A stretch of DNA of 64,000 bases, taken from NCBI RefSeq assembly GCF_025165815.1, contig NZ_JAFFZE010000012.1, forward strand, positions 124,001 to 188,000, read 5' to 3'. The notes under the pieces were generated by a model, which ran no database searches, was not told the origin of the DNA, and saw only the letters and a list, made by a program, of their open reading frames with translations. Position numbers and translations under genes: made by a program. Below are positions 50,027-58,971 of the stretch, one piece after another. Position 1 is the stretch's first letter. Every line of letters starts with the position of its first letter. Origin of the DNA: Actinophytocola gossypii (GTDB taxonomy: Bacteria > Actinomycetota > Actinomycetes > Mycobacteriales > Pseudonocardiaceae).

Positions 50027-51934
50027 ATGAACGTGACAATCGGCGACCGGGTGGCCGGGCGCGCCGACGTGCTGGTGGGCAGGGCCGCCGAGCTGGCCCT
50101 GTTCGACCGGATCCTCTCCGGCGAGCTGGACCGGAACGTGCTGCTCGTGCACGGTGCGGGCGGCATCGGCAAGACCCAGCTGCTCCGCGCGTGGGCCGAC
50201 GCCGCCCACGACGCCGGCCGCCCGACCAGGTGGATCGACGCCAGGTCGATCGAGCCGAAGCCGGCCGCCATCGCCGCCGCGCTGGCCGACGTCCGCGCCG
50301 GCACGGTGGTGCTCCTCGACGGCTTCGAGCGGATCGCGGCCGGCGCCAGGGAGCTGCGCGACGACGTGGTCCCCCGGCTGCCGGGCGACGCCGTGGTGGT
50401 GATCGCCGGCCGGGACCGGCCGGACGCCGGATGGTTCGCCGGCGGCTGGGCGCGGGTGTCGTTCGCGCTGGAGCTGGCCGCCCTCGACCAGGCCGCCGCG
50501 GTCGAGTTGCTGGGTGCGCACGGCGTCCCGGCGGAGCCGGCGCGGGAGATCGGCCGCTGGGCCGCCGGCTCGCCGCTCGCGCTGGTGCTCGCCGCGGGCG
50601 CCTGGCACCGGCACGGCCGGATCACGCCCGAGCCGAGGCTGGTGGCCACCCTGGTCCGGCTCACCGCGGCCGTGCGCTGGGGCACCACCCGCTTCGACGC
50701 GCTCGCCGCGTGCGCGATCGCCCGGCGCACCACGCTGGAGCTGCTGGCCGACACGCTGGACCGGCGGGCGGACGCGGAGAGCGCGTTCGGCTGGCTTGCC
50801 GGGCTGCCGTTCGTCGACCAGGTCGGCGACGCGGTCACCCTGCACGACGCCGTGCGCGAGCCGATGCGCGAACACCTGCTCGGCGGGCGCCCGGCCCGGG
50901 AGCGGGAGCTGCGCAGGCGCATCGCCGACCACCTGTACCGGCTGGGCACGCTCGGCGACCGGTCGGTGCTCACCGACCTGGCGCACCTGGTGCGCAAACC
51001 GGTGCTGCGCTGGACGTACTGCTGGGACGGCAGCGCGCGCTACCACGCCGACCGGATCCGGCCGGGCGACACCGAGGTGCTCGGCACCGCGCTGACCGCC
51101 CGCGGGTACCCCGAGTGGTGGGCGACCAGCGAGCCGTACCACCGGCTGGCGCCGCGGAACGTCGTCGTGGCGCGGGACGACACCGGAACCCCGGTCGGCT
51201 ACGCGGTGTGGCTGACACCCGGTTCGGCACCACGTTCCGTGCTCGCCGGCGACGCGTTCGGCCGCGACTGCCTGGACTTCGCCGCCCGCGTGTGCGCGTC
51301 GGAGGACGTGGTGATCTGGCGGGACAGCATCGACCTGTCCGACGACGAGGGCGCCGCGCTGGCGATGCTGAACATCGCGGTCGCGCTGCGGGCCGACGTG
51401 GCCAACCCCCGGCACGCGATCGTCCCGCTGTTCCAGCACAACGAGCGGCTGCACGAGTTCTGCCTGGCGGTGGGCGGGACGGTGGTGCCGGAGCTGGACC
51501 GCACGGTCGACGGGCGGCCGCTGTGCGCGTACTGGATCGACTACGGGCCGGGCGGGCTGCGCGCGCACCAGCTCGACCAGGTGTACCGGGAGCTGGGGCT
51601 GCCGCCCGCGCTGTCGGTCGGCCAGGTGCGCGCGGCGCTGGAGTCGTTCGCGGTGGCGGCGGAGCTGGCCGAGCACCCGCTGGCGGTGGGGATCGGGGTG
51701 GAGCAGCGCGCGGAGTCGGTGCGTTCGACGCTGCGCTCCGGCATCTCGGCGGCGTTCGGCACCAGCCAGCGCGAGGAGGAGCTGCGGGCGGTGCTGTGGC
51801 AGCGCTACGTCGAGCCGGGCGCCACCTCGGCCGCGACGGCCAGGGGCCTGTCGATGAGCAAGGCCACCTACTTCCGCCGGCTGACCGAAGGCGTCCGGCG
51901 GCTGACCGAGCACCTGGCGCACGCGACGCGGTAG
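50027..51934 (+). CDS. AAA/STAND-type ATPase with C-terminal helix-turn-helix
   Basis: 635 residues from ATG 50027 (weak GGCGG upstream; an in-frame start at 49979 is possible). The N-terminal ATPase has Walker A VHGAGGIGKTQLL (about 36-48) and Walker B-like VVLLDGFERI. A middle region (about 350-500) looks acetyltransferase-like in composition (VVARDDTGTPVGYAVWLTP). The C terminus (ATARGLSMSKATYFRRLTEGVRRL) resembles a DNA-binding helix-turn-helix. It is probably a regulator or STAND sensor, encoded divergently from the conservon. No member with a known role comes to mind. Confidence 0.7.
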   Translation: MNVTIGDRVAGRADVLVGRAAELALFDRILSGELDRNVLLVHGAGGIGKTQLLRAWADAAHDAGRPTRWIDARSIEPKPAAIAAALADVRAGTVVLLDGFERIAAGARELRDDVVPRLPGDAVVVIAGRDRPDAGWFAGGWARVSFALELAALDQAAAVELLGAHGVPAEPAREIGRWAAGSPLALVLAAGAWHRHGRITPEPRLVATLVRLTAAVRWGTTRFDALAACAIARRTTLELLADTLDRRADAESAFGWLAGLPFVDQVGDAVTLHDAVREPMREHLLGGRPARERELRRRIADHLYRLGTLGDRSVLTDLAHLVRKPVLRWTYCWDGSARYHADRIRPGDTEVLGTALTARGYPEWWATSEPYHRLAPRNVVVARDDTGTPVGYAVWLTPGSAPRSVLAGDAFGRDCLDFAARVCASEDVVIWRDSIDLSDDEGAALAMLNIAVALRADVANPRHAIVPLFQHNERLHEFCLAVGGTVVPELDRTVDGRPLCAYWIDYGPGGLRAHQLDQVYRELGLPPALSVGQVRAALESFAVAAELAEHPLAVGIGVEQRAESVRSTLRSGISAAFGTSQREEELRAVLWQRYVEPGATSAATARGLSMSKATYFRRLTEGVRRLTEHLAHATR

Positions 51935-52011
51935 CGAGTGCGAACATCCGCCCCGGTCCGCCACCATGATCGCTTACGATCGTCCTGGTTCGGGGTGGGA
52001 GGAGCCAGGTC

Positions 52012-52521
52012 ATGGAGCTTGCTGCGGTTCATCGACGACGGGCAGTTCGCCCGGTACTTCATCGGGGACGCCAAGACCTCGCCGGAACGCCCAAGCAACG
52101 CGACCTACAAGCTCGGTCTGGTCGCCCCGCACAGCGCGTTCACCCCGCACGCGCACGGCGGCGAGCACTTCGTCCTGTCCCTCGGGCACGCCTCCTGCGG
52201 GCTCTACGACACCGAGCGCCGCCGGGTGACCTCGCTGCGGCTCGGGCCGGGCACCCTGGTCCGGATCCCGGCGATGATGCCGCACTCGTTCGGCAACCGG
52301 GCCGGCCGCTGCTGATCCTGGCCGCGAACTCCGGCTACGGCATCGACCACGAGGACTACGCGATCACCGCCGACGCGGCCCGCGACCGCGGCGACGACGA
52401 CCTCGCCGCCGCGCTGACCAGGCTCGACGACCGGCCACCGCTGCCGACGAACTGGCGCGAACGCCTCGCCACCGGCCTGCGCCGGGTGGCCGCACGGGTG
52501 GCCCCAAGAACCTGCCGATGA
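52012..52521 (+). pseudogene. Cupin protein gene broken by frameshifts
   Basis: ATG 52012 has GGAGGAG upstream, but after four codons the cupin sequence continues in the next frame (LLRFIDDGQFARYFIGD, HSAFTPHAHGGEHFVLSLGH, LVRIPAMMPHSFGN). Near 52303 it returns to the first frame (RPLLILAANSGYGIDHEDY). One inserted and one deleted base explain this. The metal-binding His residues of the cupin remain. Either the gene is dead or the sequence has two base errors. The frame's end overlaps the asparagine synthase remnant. Confidence 0.6.
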
Positions 52522-53171
52522 TCATCCACGAGCTGCACCGCGACGACCCGTCACCGCTGGCGCGGGCGGACGCGTACCTGGAGTCGTACCGCAAGTGCCT
52601 CGCCGACCTGCCGGTGCTGCTGACCCCGTCGGCGCACGCCGAGCTGGCCGGCGCGCCGCCGCTGACCGACCACGTCGCCCCGTACCTGCGGCAGGGCCGG
52701 ATGCACGGCCTGCTGAACCAGCTGCTGCACACGAACCTGCGGACGAAGGGCGCCCACCACATCCTGACCAAGGTCGAACGGCTGACCGCCGCGAGCGCGC
52801 TGGAGGGCCGCGCGCCGCTGTTCGACCGCGCGGTCGTCGACCACGCGTTCCGGATCCCCGCCCGGTGGAAGCTGAACGGCACCGTCGAGAAGTGGATCCT
52901 CAAGGAGGCGGTGCGCGATCTGCTGTCCGCGACCATCGTGGACCGTCCCAAGAGCGGCATGCTGGTTCCGGTCCAGCAGTGGCTGCACGGCCCGCTCCGC
53001 GAGCTGAGCGAGGACCTGCTGCTCGGCCCGTCCGCCCGGGCCAGGGACCTGTTCCGCCAGGACACGATCCGCTCGTGGCTGCGCGGCGACGGCACCCTGC
53101 TCCCCCGGCAGGGCGGCAAGCTGTGGCTGGTGCTGACCCTGGAACTGTGGCTGCGATCATTCGTGGACTGA
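52518..53171 (+). pseudogene. Asparagine synthase C-terminal remnant
   Basis: 217 codons from ATG 52518 match only the last third of AsnB-type asparagine synthases: RTKGAHHILTKVERLTAASALEGRAPLFD, WKLNGTVEKWILKEAV and IVDRPKSGMLVP. The glutaminase domain and the SGGxDSS ATP pyrophosphatase motif are absent, so it cannot be active alone. Upstream frames still read LRRVAARVAP and PKNLP, suggesting an older longer gene with another frameshift near 52503. It forms a decayed patch with the broken cupin gene. Confidence 0.65.
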
Positions 53172-53190
53172 ACCCGACGACAGGAAAACC

Positions 53191-53619
53191 ATGACCGACC
53201 AGCTGACCCCGCCCGAACAGAACGACCTGCTCGGCGAGGCCACGAAACTCCTGGTGGACCAGCTGCCCGCGGGGTGGCACCGCCTGATCCTCGACTACAT
53301 GGCACTCGGCAAGAAGGTCAACGTCGGCGCGGCGGTCCGGATGGCCGACGGCACGACGCCGCGGGTGAGCGCCCCGCGCGAGCTGGCGCCGCTGTTCTCC
53401 CGGCTCCGCGGCGGCATGTACGTCGCGGGCCGGGGCACGTGGTACTCGTTCCGGCTCATCGTGGACCCGCCCGCGCGGTACTCGGTGCAGTACAACTGGA
53501 ACGACCAACCGCCGTACCCGACCCCACCAGCACCCGAGCACTTCCGCCTCGAACAGGAACGGTTCCCGCGCGCCGAGGACGCCATGCCGGAGTGGTTCCG
53601 CCGGGGTCTGACCGGCTAG
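53191..53619 (+). CDS. YezG-type (DUF600) immunity/antitoxin-like protein
   Basis: 142 residues. The middle and end (YSVQYNWNDQPPYPTPPAPEHFRLEQERFPR, MPEWFRRGL) follow the YezG/DUF600 family, immunity proteins of polymorphic or contact-dependent toxins. No toxin gene is adjacent, so it is an orphan immunity gene that may protect against relatives. It starts 19 bp after the asparagine synthase remnant. Its stop shares the tetranucleotide CTAG with the stop of the convergent DUF3800 gene. Confidence 0.7.
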   Translation: MTDQLTPPEQNDLLGEATKLLVDQLPAGWHRLILDYMALGKKVNVGAAVRMADGTTPRVSAPRELAPLFSRLRGGMYVAGRGTWYSFRLIVDPPARYSVQYNWNDQPPYPTPPAPEHFRLEQERFPRAEDAMPEWFRRGLTG

Positions 53620-54476
53620 ATCCGGAAGGGCGCGAGCAGCGCGAGCAGCTCCCCGTCCCCCCGCCCCGCCAGCTCGTCCGACACGATCCGCCGGGCCACG
53701 CCGGCCAGGAAGTCGGCGACCTGCACCCGCGCGTCCAACCGCGCGGCCACGAGCCGCACCCCGTCCAGCCGCCCACCGCACAACTCCACGAGCCGGGCGA
53801 TCCGGTACTCGGTGAGCGCCAGCTGCCGATCGTGCACGATCGACACCGGCCCGCCCCAGTACGCGACGGCCGCCACGATCGCCGGCCCGATCGGGTCCAG
53901 CAGCGGCAGCTCCCTCGGATCCCGCGCCCGGTAGGCGTCGATCCGCTCCCGCCCGGTGCGGATCGACGCCAGCGTGGCCCGCACCTCGGGGTCGAGGTCG
54001 AGCCGCAACAGGTGGTCGAGGTCGGCGAAGAAGTCGGACCCGCCGCCGTTCCGGTTCCTGGGCCGGGCCAGGTCGTTGAACGACGCGAGGAACGCGGCCC
54101 ACCGTTCCGCACCGGCTTCCCGGGGTCCGCGCCGGTGCAGCAGCTCGGCCGTGCCCGGCCCGGTGTCGGCGAGCAACTCGACCATCCGCCGCACCAGGAA
54201 CAGCGACTTGTCGACGAGCAGCACCACCGCGTGCCCGCGGATCGGCCCGGACGGCCCGAGCAGCCACAGCAGGGCGTCCCGGTGCTTCTCCCGCAGCAGG
54301 TGGTTGGCCTTGTACTCGGTGGCGGGCGACCGGATCAACTCCCGGAGCTCCCGCACGCACGCCTGCGCCGCCCCGACGTCCAGGGCGACGCTGGCGTGCG
54401 CGAACACATCGGTCACCCCGCCGACGAGCTTCTCCCCCTCCGCCCCGGACTCGTCGCACGCGATCTCGAGCCGCAT
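53616..54476 (-). CDS. DUF3800-like protein
   Basis: 286 residues. RLEIACDESGAEGE at the N terminus, TEYKANHLL, VVLLVDKSLFLV, PVSIVHDRQLALTEY and VQVADFLAGVARRI follow the conserved acidic positions of DUF3800, predicted to have an RNase H-like fold and often found in defence or mobile regions. Catalysis has not been shown for the family to my knowledge. It is convergent with the YezG-type gene, overlapping by 4 bp, and stands downstream of no partner of its own. Confidence 0.7.
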   Translation of the reverse strand: MRLEIACDESGAEGEKLVGGVTDVFAHASVALDVGAAQACVRELRELIRSPATEYKANHLLREKHRDALLWLLGPSGPIRGHAVVLLVDKSLFLVRRMVELLADTGPGTAELLHRRGPREAGAERWAAFLASFNDLARPRNRNGGGSDFFADLDHLLRLDLDPEVRATLASIRTGRERIDAYRARDPRELPLLDPIGPAIVAAVAYWGGPVSIVHDRQLALTEYRIARLVELCGGRLDGVRLVAARLDARVQVADFLAGVARRIVSDELAGRGDGELLALLAPFRI

Positions 54477-54528
54477 CGCCGCAGCGTACGCGCGGTGAGG
54501 CCGGTCGGTCAGGTGGATAACCGACGGG

Positions 54529-56493
54529 TCAGCGGAAGTCGTGCCACCTCGATTCTGTGCTGGCGGTGCGCGGAGCCGGTGGGGCGTGCACCTGCGGGGC
54601 CGCCGAGACCTCGGGCAGCGCGGTCGCGCCGGGGTGCAGGGACACCGGGAGGTGCAGGCGGCTGCGGCGCAGGTCCACCTCGACGGTGGCGCCGGTGCTG
54701 GACGGGATCGTGAACTGGGTGTCGCTCAGGGTCAGGACCAGGCCGAGCACTCGGCCCTTCGGCAGCACGGCGTCGTGGGCGTTCAGCCGCCACGTCACGG
54801 TGTACCAGCGGCCGGGGCGCAGGGGCGTCGGCCGGGTCAGCGAGTCGCGGTGTGCGGCGTCGAGCCAACCCCGGGTCATCACCTGGTAGTCCGAGGTGAC
54901 CACGTTCTTCGCGGTCTCGCGGTAGCAGGCGTCGTCGGACTCGGTGGACGCGCCCCAGCAGGACTCGGTGGACAGGGTGCGCACGCCCTCGCCAGGACCC
55001 ATCGAGTCGATCCTGGGCGCGCGGCCGTAGTCGACCAGGCGCGCGGACAGCTGCGTGTTCGGTTGGGACACCCGCACCCGCAGCGTCACCTCCGGCGTAC
55101 CGCTGATCCGCAGGTCGCGGTTCAGCGGCGCGGACAGGAACACCTGCCGGCCGGCCACCTCCGCGTTCGGGTTGGACACCGCTCGGGTCTCGCGCAGGGA
55201 CGGGTCGTCGGTGATCGACGTCGTGCCTCGGCCGGGGACCAGGCCCAGGGTGCCGGTGGTGCCGTCACCGGCACCGAGCGAGACCGGGAACGGGAACGCG
55301 CCGCGCGCCGGCCAGGTCCGCTCGTTCACCCACACGTCCGGGGCGCGCTCGATCGTCGCCATCGGTTCGCGCATGACGCCGTTGCGCAGGTCCTGCAGCC
55401 AGTAGTCGAACCAGCGGTGCAGCGTCGCCACCCACTCGGCGCGGCGGAAGTCGAACGGGTCGACGTGGCCCGGCTGGCCGAGCCAGATCTTGCGCGGCAC
55501 GCCGTTCCGGGCGAGCGCGTCCCACCACTGCGCGAAGTGCTTGGTCTCGACGTTCAGGTCGTTGATGCCGTGCACGACGAACACGCTGGCCTTCACCTTG
55601 CGCGCGTCCGGCACGAAGTTCCGCTCGTGCCAGAACGCGTTGTAGTTGCCGGTCTCGTTCGCCGACCCGGCGAGCAGTTCGTCCCGCACCGGCTGGCACA
55701 CCTCCGGCGGGCGGCCGTTGACGTAGCCGGACAACCAGGCCGGGCCGAAGTCGGTGGTGTAGCGCGCCCCGTTGTCCCGGTAGTAGTCGTACCAGCTGGA
55801 GATCGCCGCGATCGGCACGATCGTCTCCAGCCCTTCGACGCCGGTCGCGGCGACACCGTTGGCGACCGAGCCGTCCCACGACTTGCCGATCATGCCGACC
55901 TTGCCGGTGGTCCAGGTCGCACGGGCCGGGGTGCCGTCGGCGTAGGTGGCCTGCCCGCGCCCGTTGAGCCAGTCGATCACGGCCTTCACGCCGAGGATCT
56001 CCTCGCGCCCGCCGACGTCGCCGCAGCCGGTGGAGCGGCTGGTGCCGTTGAAGTCGACGGCGGCGAAGGCGTACCCGCGCGGCACGAAGTAGTTGTCGTA
56101 GAACAGCGGGAACTGGGTGACCGTGCCGTCCTCGGCGTACTCCTTGAGCTCGCTCTCGTTGCCCCGGCCGCAGCACTGGTAGTACGGCGAGGCGTCCATC
56201 ACCACGGGGATCTTCACCCCGGCGCGCGCGGTCTCCTTCGGCCGGACCAGGTCGACGACCACCTGGTCCTTGGCACCGTCGCCGTCGTTGTCGAGCGGCG
56301 TGGTGACCCACACGCTCTCCCGGATGGCGTCGGCGTAGTCGTAGACGGGCACGGTCTCGGTCCCGTCGACATGCGGCGGTGCCGATGGCGCCGCGACCGC
56401 GGCGGGCGCCGAGAGCAGCGAGGCGGACAGGCCGGTCAGCACCACGACAATCCCAGGCAGGAGCGCGGCGCGGCGCAGGGCAGGCAGGGGCAT
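54529..56493 (-). CDS. Exported X-Pro dipeptidyl-peptidase (S15)
   Basis: 654 residues with a signal peptide (LRRAALLPGIVVVLTGLSASLLSAPAAVAA). The nucleophile motif GKSWDGSVA, the Asp-bearing VHGINDLNVETKH and the His of GQPGHVDPFDFRR form the alpha/beta hydrolase triad; a jelly-roll domain ends the chain (LRVRVSQPNTQLSARLVDYG). It removes X-Pro dipeptides from peptide N termini outside the cell. It is a distinct lineage from the cytosolic S15-like protein at 21707-23728 and stands alone in the minus-strand series. Confidence 0.88.
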   Translation of the reverse strand: MPLPALRRAALLPGIVVVLTGLSASLLSAPAAVAAPSAPPHVDGTETVPVYDYADAIRESVWVTTPLDNDGDGAKDQVVVDLVRPKETARAGVKIPVVMDASPYYQCCGRGNESELKEYAEDGTVTQFPLFYDNYFVPRGYAFAAVDFNGTSRSTGCGDVGGREEILGVKAVIDWLNGRGQATYADGTPARATWTTGKVGMIGKSWDGSVANGVAATGVEGLETIVPIAAISSWYDYYRDNGARYTTDFGPAWLSGYVNGRPPEVCQPVRDELLAGSANETGNYNAFWHERNFVPDARKVKASVFVVHGINDLNVETKHFAQWWDALARNGVPRKIWLGQPGHVDPFDFRRAEWVATLHRWFDYWLQDLRNGVMREPMATIERAPDVWVNERTWPARGAFPFPVSLGAGDGTTGTLGLVPGRGTTSITDDPSLRETRAVSNPNAEVAGRQVFLSAPLNRDLRISGTPEVTLRVRVSQPNTQLSARLVDYGRAPRIDSMGPGEGVRTLSTESCWGASTESDDACYRETAKNVVTSDYQVMTRGWLDAAHRDSLTRPTPLRPGRWYTVTWRLNAHDAVLPKGRVLGLVLTLSDTQFTIPSSTGATVEVDLRRSRLHLPVSLHPGATALPEVSAAPQVHAPPAPRTASTESRWHDFR

Positions 56494-56534
56494 GGTCAGA
56501 AACCTACGTTCCAGGACGCCCGCTGGGAATCCCC

Positions 56535-57203
56535 CTATTCGTCGAAGTCGCGGGCGGCCAGGTCGGCGAACGCGCGCAGGGCGTCGTCCGACTGGCGGCC
56601 GGTGGCGGACACGACGACCTCGTCGCCACCGCGGGCACCCAGGGCCATCAGGGCCAGCACGCTGGTGCCGTCGGCGGACTTGTCGCCGAATCGGACGGTG
56701 ACCGAGGCGTCCAGTTCGGACAGCGTGCGGGCGGTGAGCGCCGCCGGGCGGGCGTGCAGGCCGATCTCGTTGGTGAGCCGGACACGGATCTCCTCGCCCT
56801 CGGCGGGAGCGGCCACCTCGGGCTCGCTGCCGGCGGCCCGCGCGGCCGACGCGACGGCGGCCAGGTCGGCGCCGCCCTGCGCGGCCACCGCCGCCGCCAC
56901 GGCGCCCTCGACCAGCGGCGCGTCCACCAGGACCACCCTCGACGGGTCGTCCAGGGACTCCACGGCCAACTCGGCGACCATCCGGGCGCTGCCGAGGTCG
57001 TACAGCACCGCCGCGGCGCCGACCCGCGCGAGCGCCTCGCTCACCGCGTCGAAGTCGGTGCCGATACCGCCATCGGCCGTACCGCCGGCGGCCGCGACCG
57101 TCACGTCCGGCGCCATCTGCCCCGCGACCTCCGCCACCCCGGCGGCCAACCGCGCGCTGTGCGACACCACCACCAGCCCGACCCGCTCCGCCCCGTCATG
57201 CAA
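56535..57203 (-). CDS. dhaM: DhaM phosphotransfer protein (EIIA-HPr)
   Basis: 222 residues from TTG 57203 with AAGGGAG six bases upstream. The first half is the EIIA-Dha domain (VGLVVVSHSARLAAGVAEV, phosphorylated His in SHS); the second (about 138-222) is an HPr domain with NEIGLHARPAAL. An EI domain is absent, so phosphate comes from the general PTS enzyme I encoded elsewhere. It passes phosphate to ADP bound on DhaL. It is the last gene of the dha operon, joined to dhaL through a 17-codon micro-ORF. Confidence 0.9.
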   Translation of the reverse strand: MHDGAERVGLVVVSHSARLAAGVAEVAGQMAPDVTVAAAGGTADGGIGTDFDAVSEALARVGAAAVLYDLGSARMVAELAVESLDDPSRVVLVDAPLVEGAVAAAVAAQGGADLAAVASAARAAGSEPEVAAPAEGEEIRVRLTNEIGLHARPAALTARTLSELDASVTVRFGDKSADGTSVLALMALGARGGDEVVVSATGRQSDDALRAFADLAARDFDE

Positions 57204-57249
57204 TGAAGGCTCCCTTCGTAGCGTCGAGTGCGCCGAAGACGTCCTTCAT
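57196..57249 (-). CDS. 17-residue micro-ORF bridging dhaL and dhaM
   Basis: ATG 57249 overlaps the dhaL stop as ATGA and encodes MKDVFGALDATKGAFIA, ending at 57196, seven bases inside dhaM. Its DNA contains GAAGG-GAG-CCTTC, a small hairpin that holds the dhaM ribosome site. It may keep ribosomes moving across the gap; whether the peptide is stable is unknown. Confidence 0.4.
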   Translation of the reverse strand: MKDVFGALDATKGAFIA

Positions 57250-57866
57250 CGCACTGGCCCGGCCGCGAACGAGCCCAGGATCAGGGCCGTGGACCGGGCA
57301 CCGGGATCCACGTGGCCGGCGCTGCGTTCGCCAAGGTAGGAGGCGCGGCCCTTGCGCGCGACCAGCGGCTCCGTCGACTCCGCGCCCGCGCGGGCCGCCT
57401 CGGCGGCCGCCGTCAGCAGCTCCGACACCGAGTCGGCCGACCTGGCCGCCTCGACGGCTGGGCTCAGCGCGTCGACCATGGTCTTGTCGCCGACCTCGGC
57501 CTTGCCGCGGGCCACGACGCCGCCGAGCGCGGCCTCCAGCGCCGCGACCACTTCGGCCGGGCCAAGCTCGGCGGCGTCCTTCACCACCGCCGACGCGCGC
57601 AGGAACGCGGTGCCGTACAGCGGCCCGGCCGCGCCGCCGACCTTCGAGATCAGCGTGCTCGCCACCAGCTTGAGCACCGCCGCAGGCGTGTCCGGGGTGC
57701 CCTCGTCCAGGGCGGCCACGACCGCCGTGAAGCCCCGGTTGAGGTTCTCCCCGTGGTCGCCGTCGCCGATGGCGCGGTCCAGGGCGACCAGCTCGTCGCG
57801 GTGGGACGCCACCACCGCCGCCGCGGCGCGGACCGCGTCGGCCACGGACTCCGCCGTGCACGCCAT
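57246..57866 (-). CDS. dhaL: Dihydroxyacetone kinase subunit DhaL
   Basis: 206 residues. AIGDGDHGENLNRGF carries the Asp residues that bind ADP-magnesium, and SKVGGAAGPLYGTAFLRA and VGDKTMVDAL complete the family pattern. DhaL keeps its nucleotide bound and is rephosphorylated by DhaM, then phosphorylates dihydroxyacetone on DhaK. ATG 57866 overlaps the dhaK stop as TGATG. Confidence 0.93.
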   Translation of the reverse strand: MACTAESVADAVRAAAAVVASHRDELVALDRAIGDGDHGENLNRGFTAVVAALDEGTPDTPAAVLKLVASTLISKVGGAAGPLYGTAFLRASAVVKDAAELGPAEVVAALEAALGGVVARGKAEVGDKTMVDALSPAVEAARSADSVSELLTAAAEAARAGAESTEPLVARKGRASYLGERSAGHVDPGARSTALILGSFAAGPVR

Positions 57867-58867
57867 CAGCTGCCCCACCGCAGCGCGGCGGTGCGGACCG
57901 GGGCGTCCCACAGCCCGGTCAGCTCGTCGTCCAGCTTCAACACCGTCAGGCTCATCCCCTGCATCTCCAGGCTCGTCACGTACGGGCCGACCAGGCGCCG
58001 CTCCACCACGATGCCCCGGTCGGCCAGCATCCGCTCGGCGATCCCGTGCGCCAGGTACAGCTCCAGCAGGGGGGTGGCGCCCATCGAGTTGGTGAACAGC
58101 AGCACCCGGTCGCCCTCGCGGAACGGAAGATCCGCCAGGACCGGCTCCAGCAGCCGGGCGACGATGCCGTCCGCGTTCTCCGCGGGCAGCCGGGCGCGGC
58201 CTGGCTCGCCGTGGATGCCGATGCCGACCTCCATCTCGTCGGCGTCGAGGTCGAAGCTGGGCTCGCCGACGTGCGGCACGGTCGGGGCGGCCAGCGCCAT
58301 GCCCATCGACCGCACGTTCGCGACCACCCGCTGGGCCAGCGCCAGGCAGGCGGCCAGGTCGTCGCCGCGCTCGGCGGCGGCGCCGACGATCTTCTCCAGC
58401 AGCACGGTGCCGCCGACGCCGCGCCGGCCGGCGGTGTAGAGGGAGTCCTGCACGGCCACGTCGTCGTCGATCACGACGGTGGCGACCTCGACGTCCTCAG
58501 CCTGCGCCAGCTCGGCCGCGGTCTCGAAGTTCAGCACGTCGCCGGTGTAGTTCTTGACGATCAGCAGCGCGCCGGCCCCGCCGTTGGTGCGCTCGATCGC
58601 GGCCTGCACCTGGTCGGGGGTGGGCGAGGTGAACACCGGGCCGGGGCAGGCGGCGTCGAGCATGCCGGGACCGACCAGGCCGCCGTGCATCGGCTCGTGC
58701 CCGGAGCCGCCGCCGGAGATGACCGCGACCTTGCCCTGCACGGGGGCGTCCGCGCGGACCACCACCGCCGGGTCCGGCACGACCGTGACCAGGTCGGCGT
58801 GCGCCAGCTCCAGCCCGCGCAGCGAGTCGGCGACCACGGTGGCCGGGTCGTTGATGATCTTCTTCAT
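57866..58867 (-). CDS. dhaK: Dihydroxyacetone kinase subunit DhaK
   Basis: 333 residues. ISGGGSGHEPMHGGLVG binds dihydroxyacetone, VKNYTGDVLNF is conserved, and the His of GIGIHGEPG forms the covalent hemiaminal with the substrate. The product, dihydroxyacetone phosphate, enters glycolysis. It heads the dhaK-dhaL-dhaM operon and is divergent from the BrkB-type gene (104 bp between starts). No regulator gene adjoins. Confidence 0.95.
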   Translation of the reverse strand: MKKIINDPATVVADSLRGLELAHADLVTVVPDPAVVVRADAPVQGKVAVISGGGSGHEPMHGGLVGPGMLDAACPGPVFTSPTPDQVQAAIERTNGGAGALLIVKNYTGDVLNFETAAELAQAEDVEVATVVIDDDVAVQDSLYTAGRRGVGGTVLLEKIVGAAAERGDDLAACLALAQRVVANVRSMGMALAAPTVPHVGEPSFDLDADEMEVGIGIHGEPGRARLPAENADGIVARLLEPVLADLPFREGDRVLLFTNSMGATPLLELYLAHGIAERMLADRGIVVERRLVGPYVTSLEMQGMSLTVLKLDDELTGLWDAPVRTAALRWGS

Positions 58868-58971
58868 CGAAGCCTCCAGGCGTGATCGACAGCCGCCAAC
58901 CTCGATTCCTACCCCTTCGCGGCCGATCCCGAAAGCGGGTGTCGGACCGGCAGCCGGGGGTAACCGACCCC

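Noticed and set aside
44302-53171. A secondary-metabolite cluster, suggested by two P450s, an asparagine synthase and a cupin.
   Set aside because: The P450s belong to the conservon by order and coupling, the asparagine synthase and cupin are broken, and no core biosynthetic enzyme is present.
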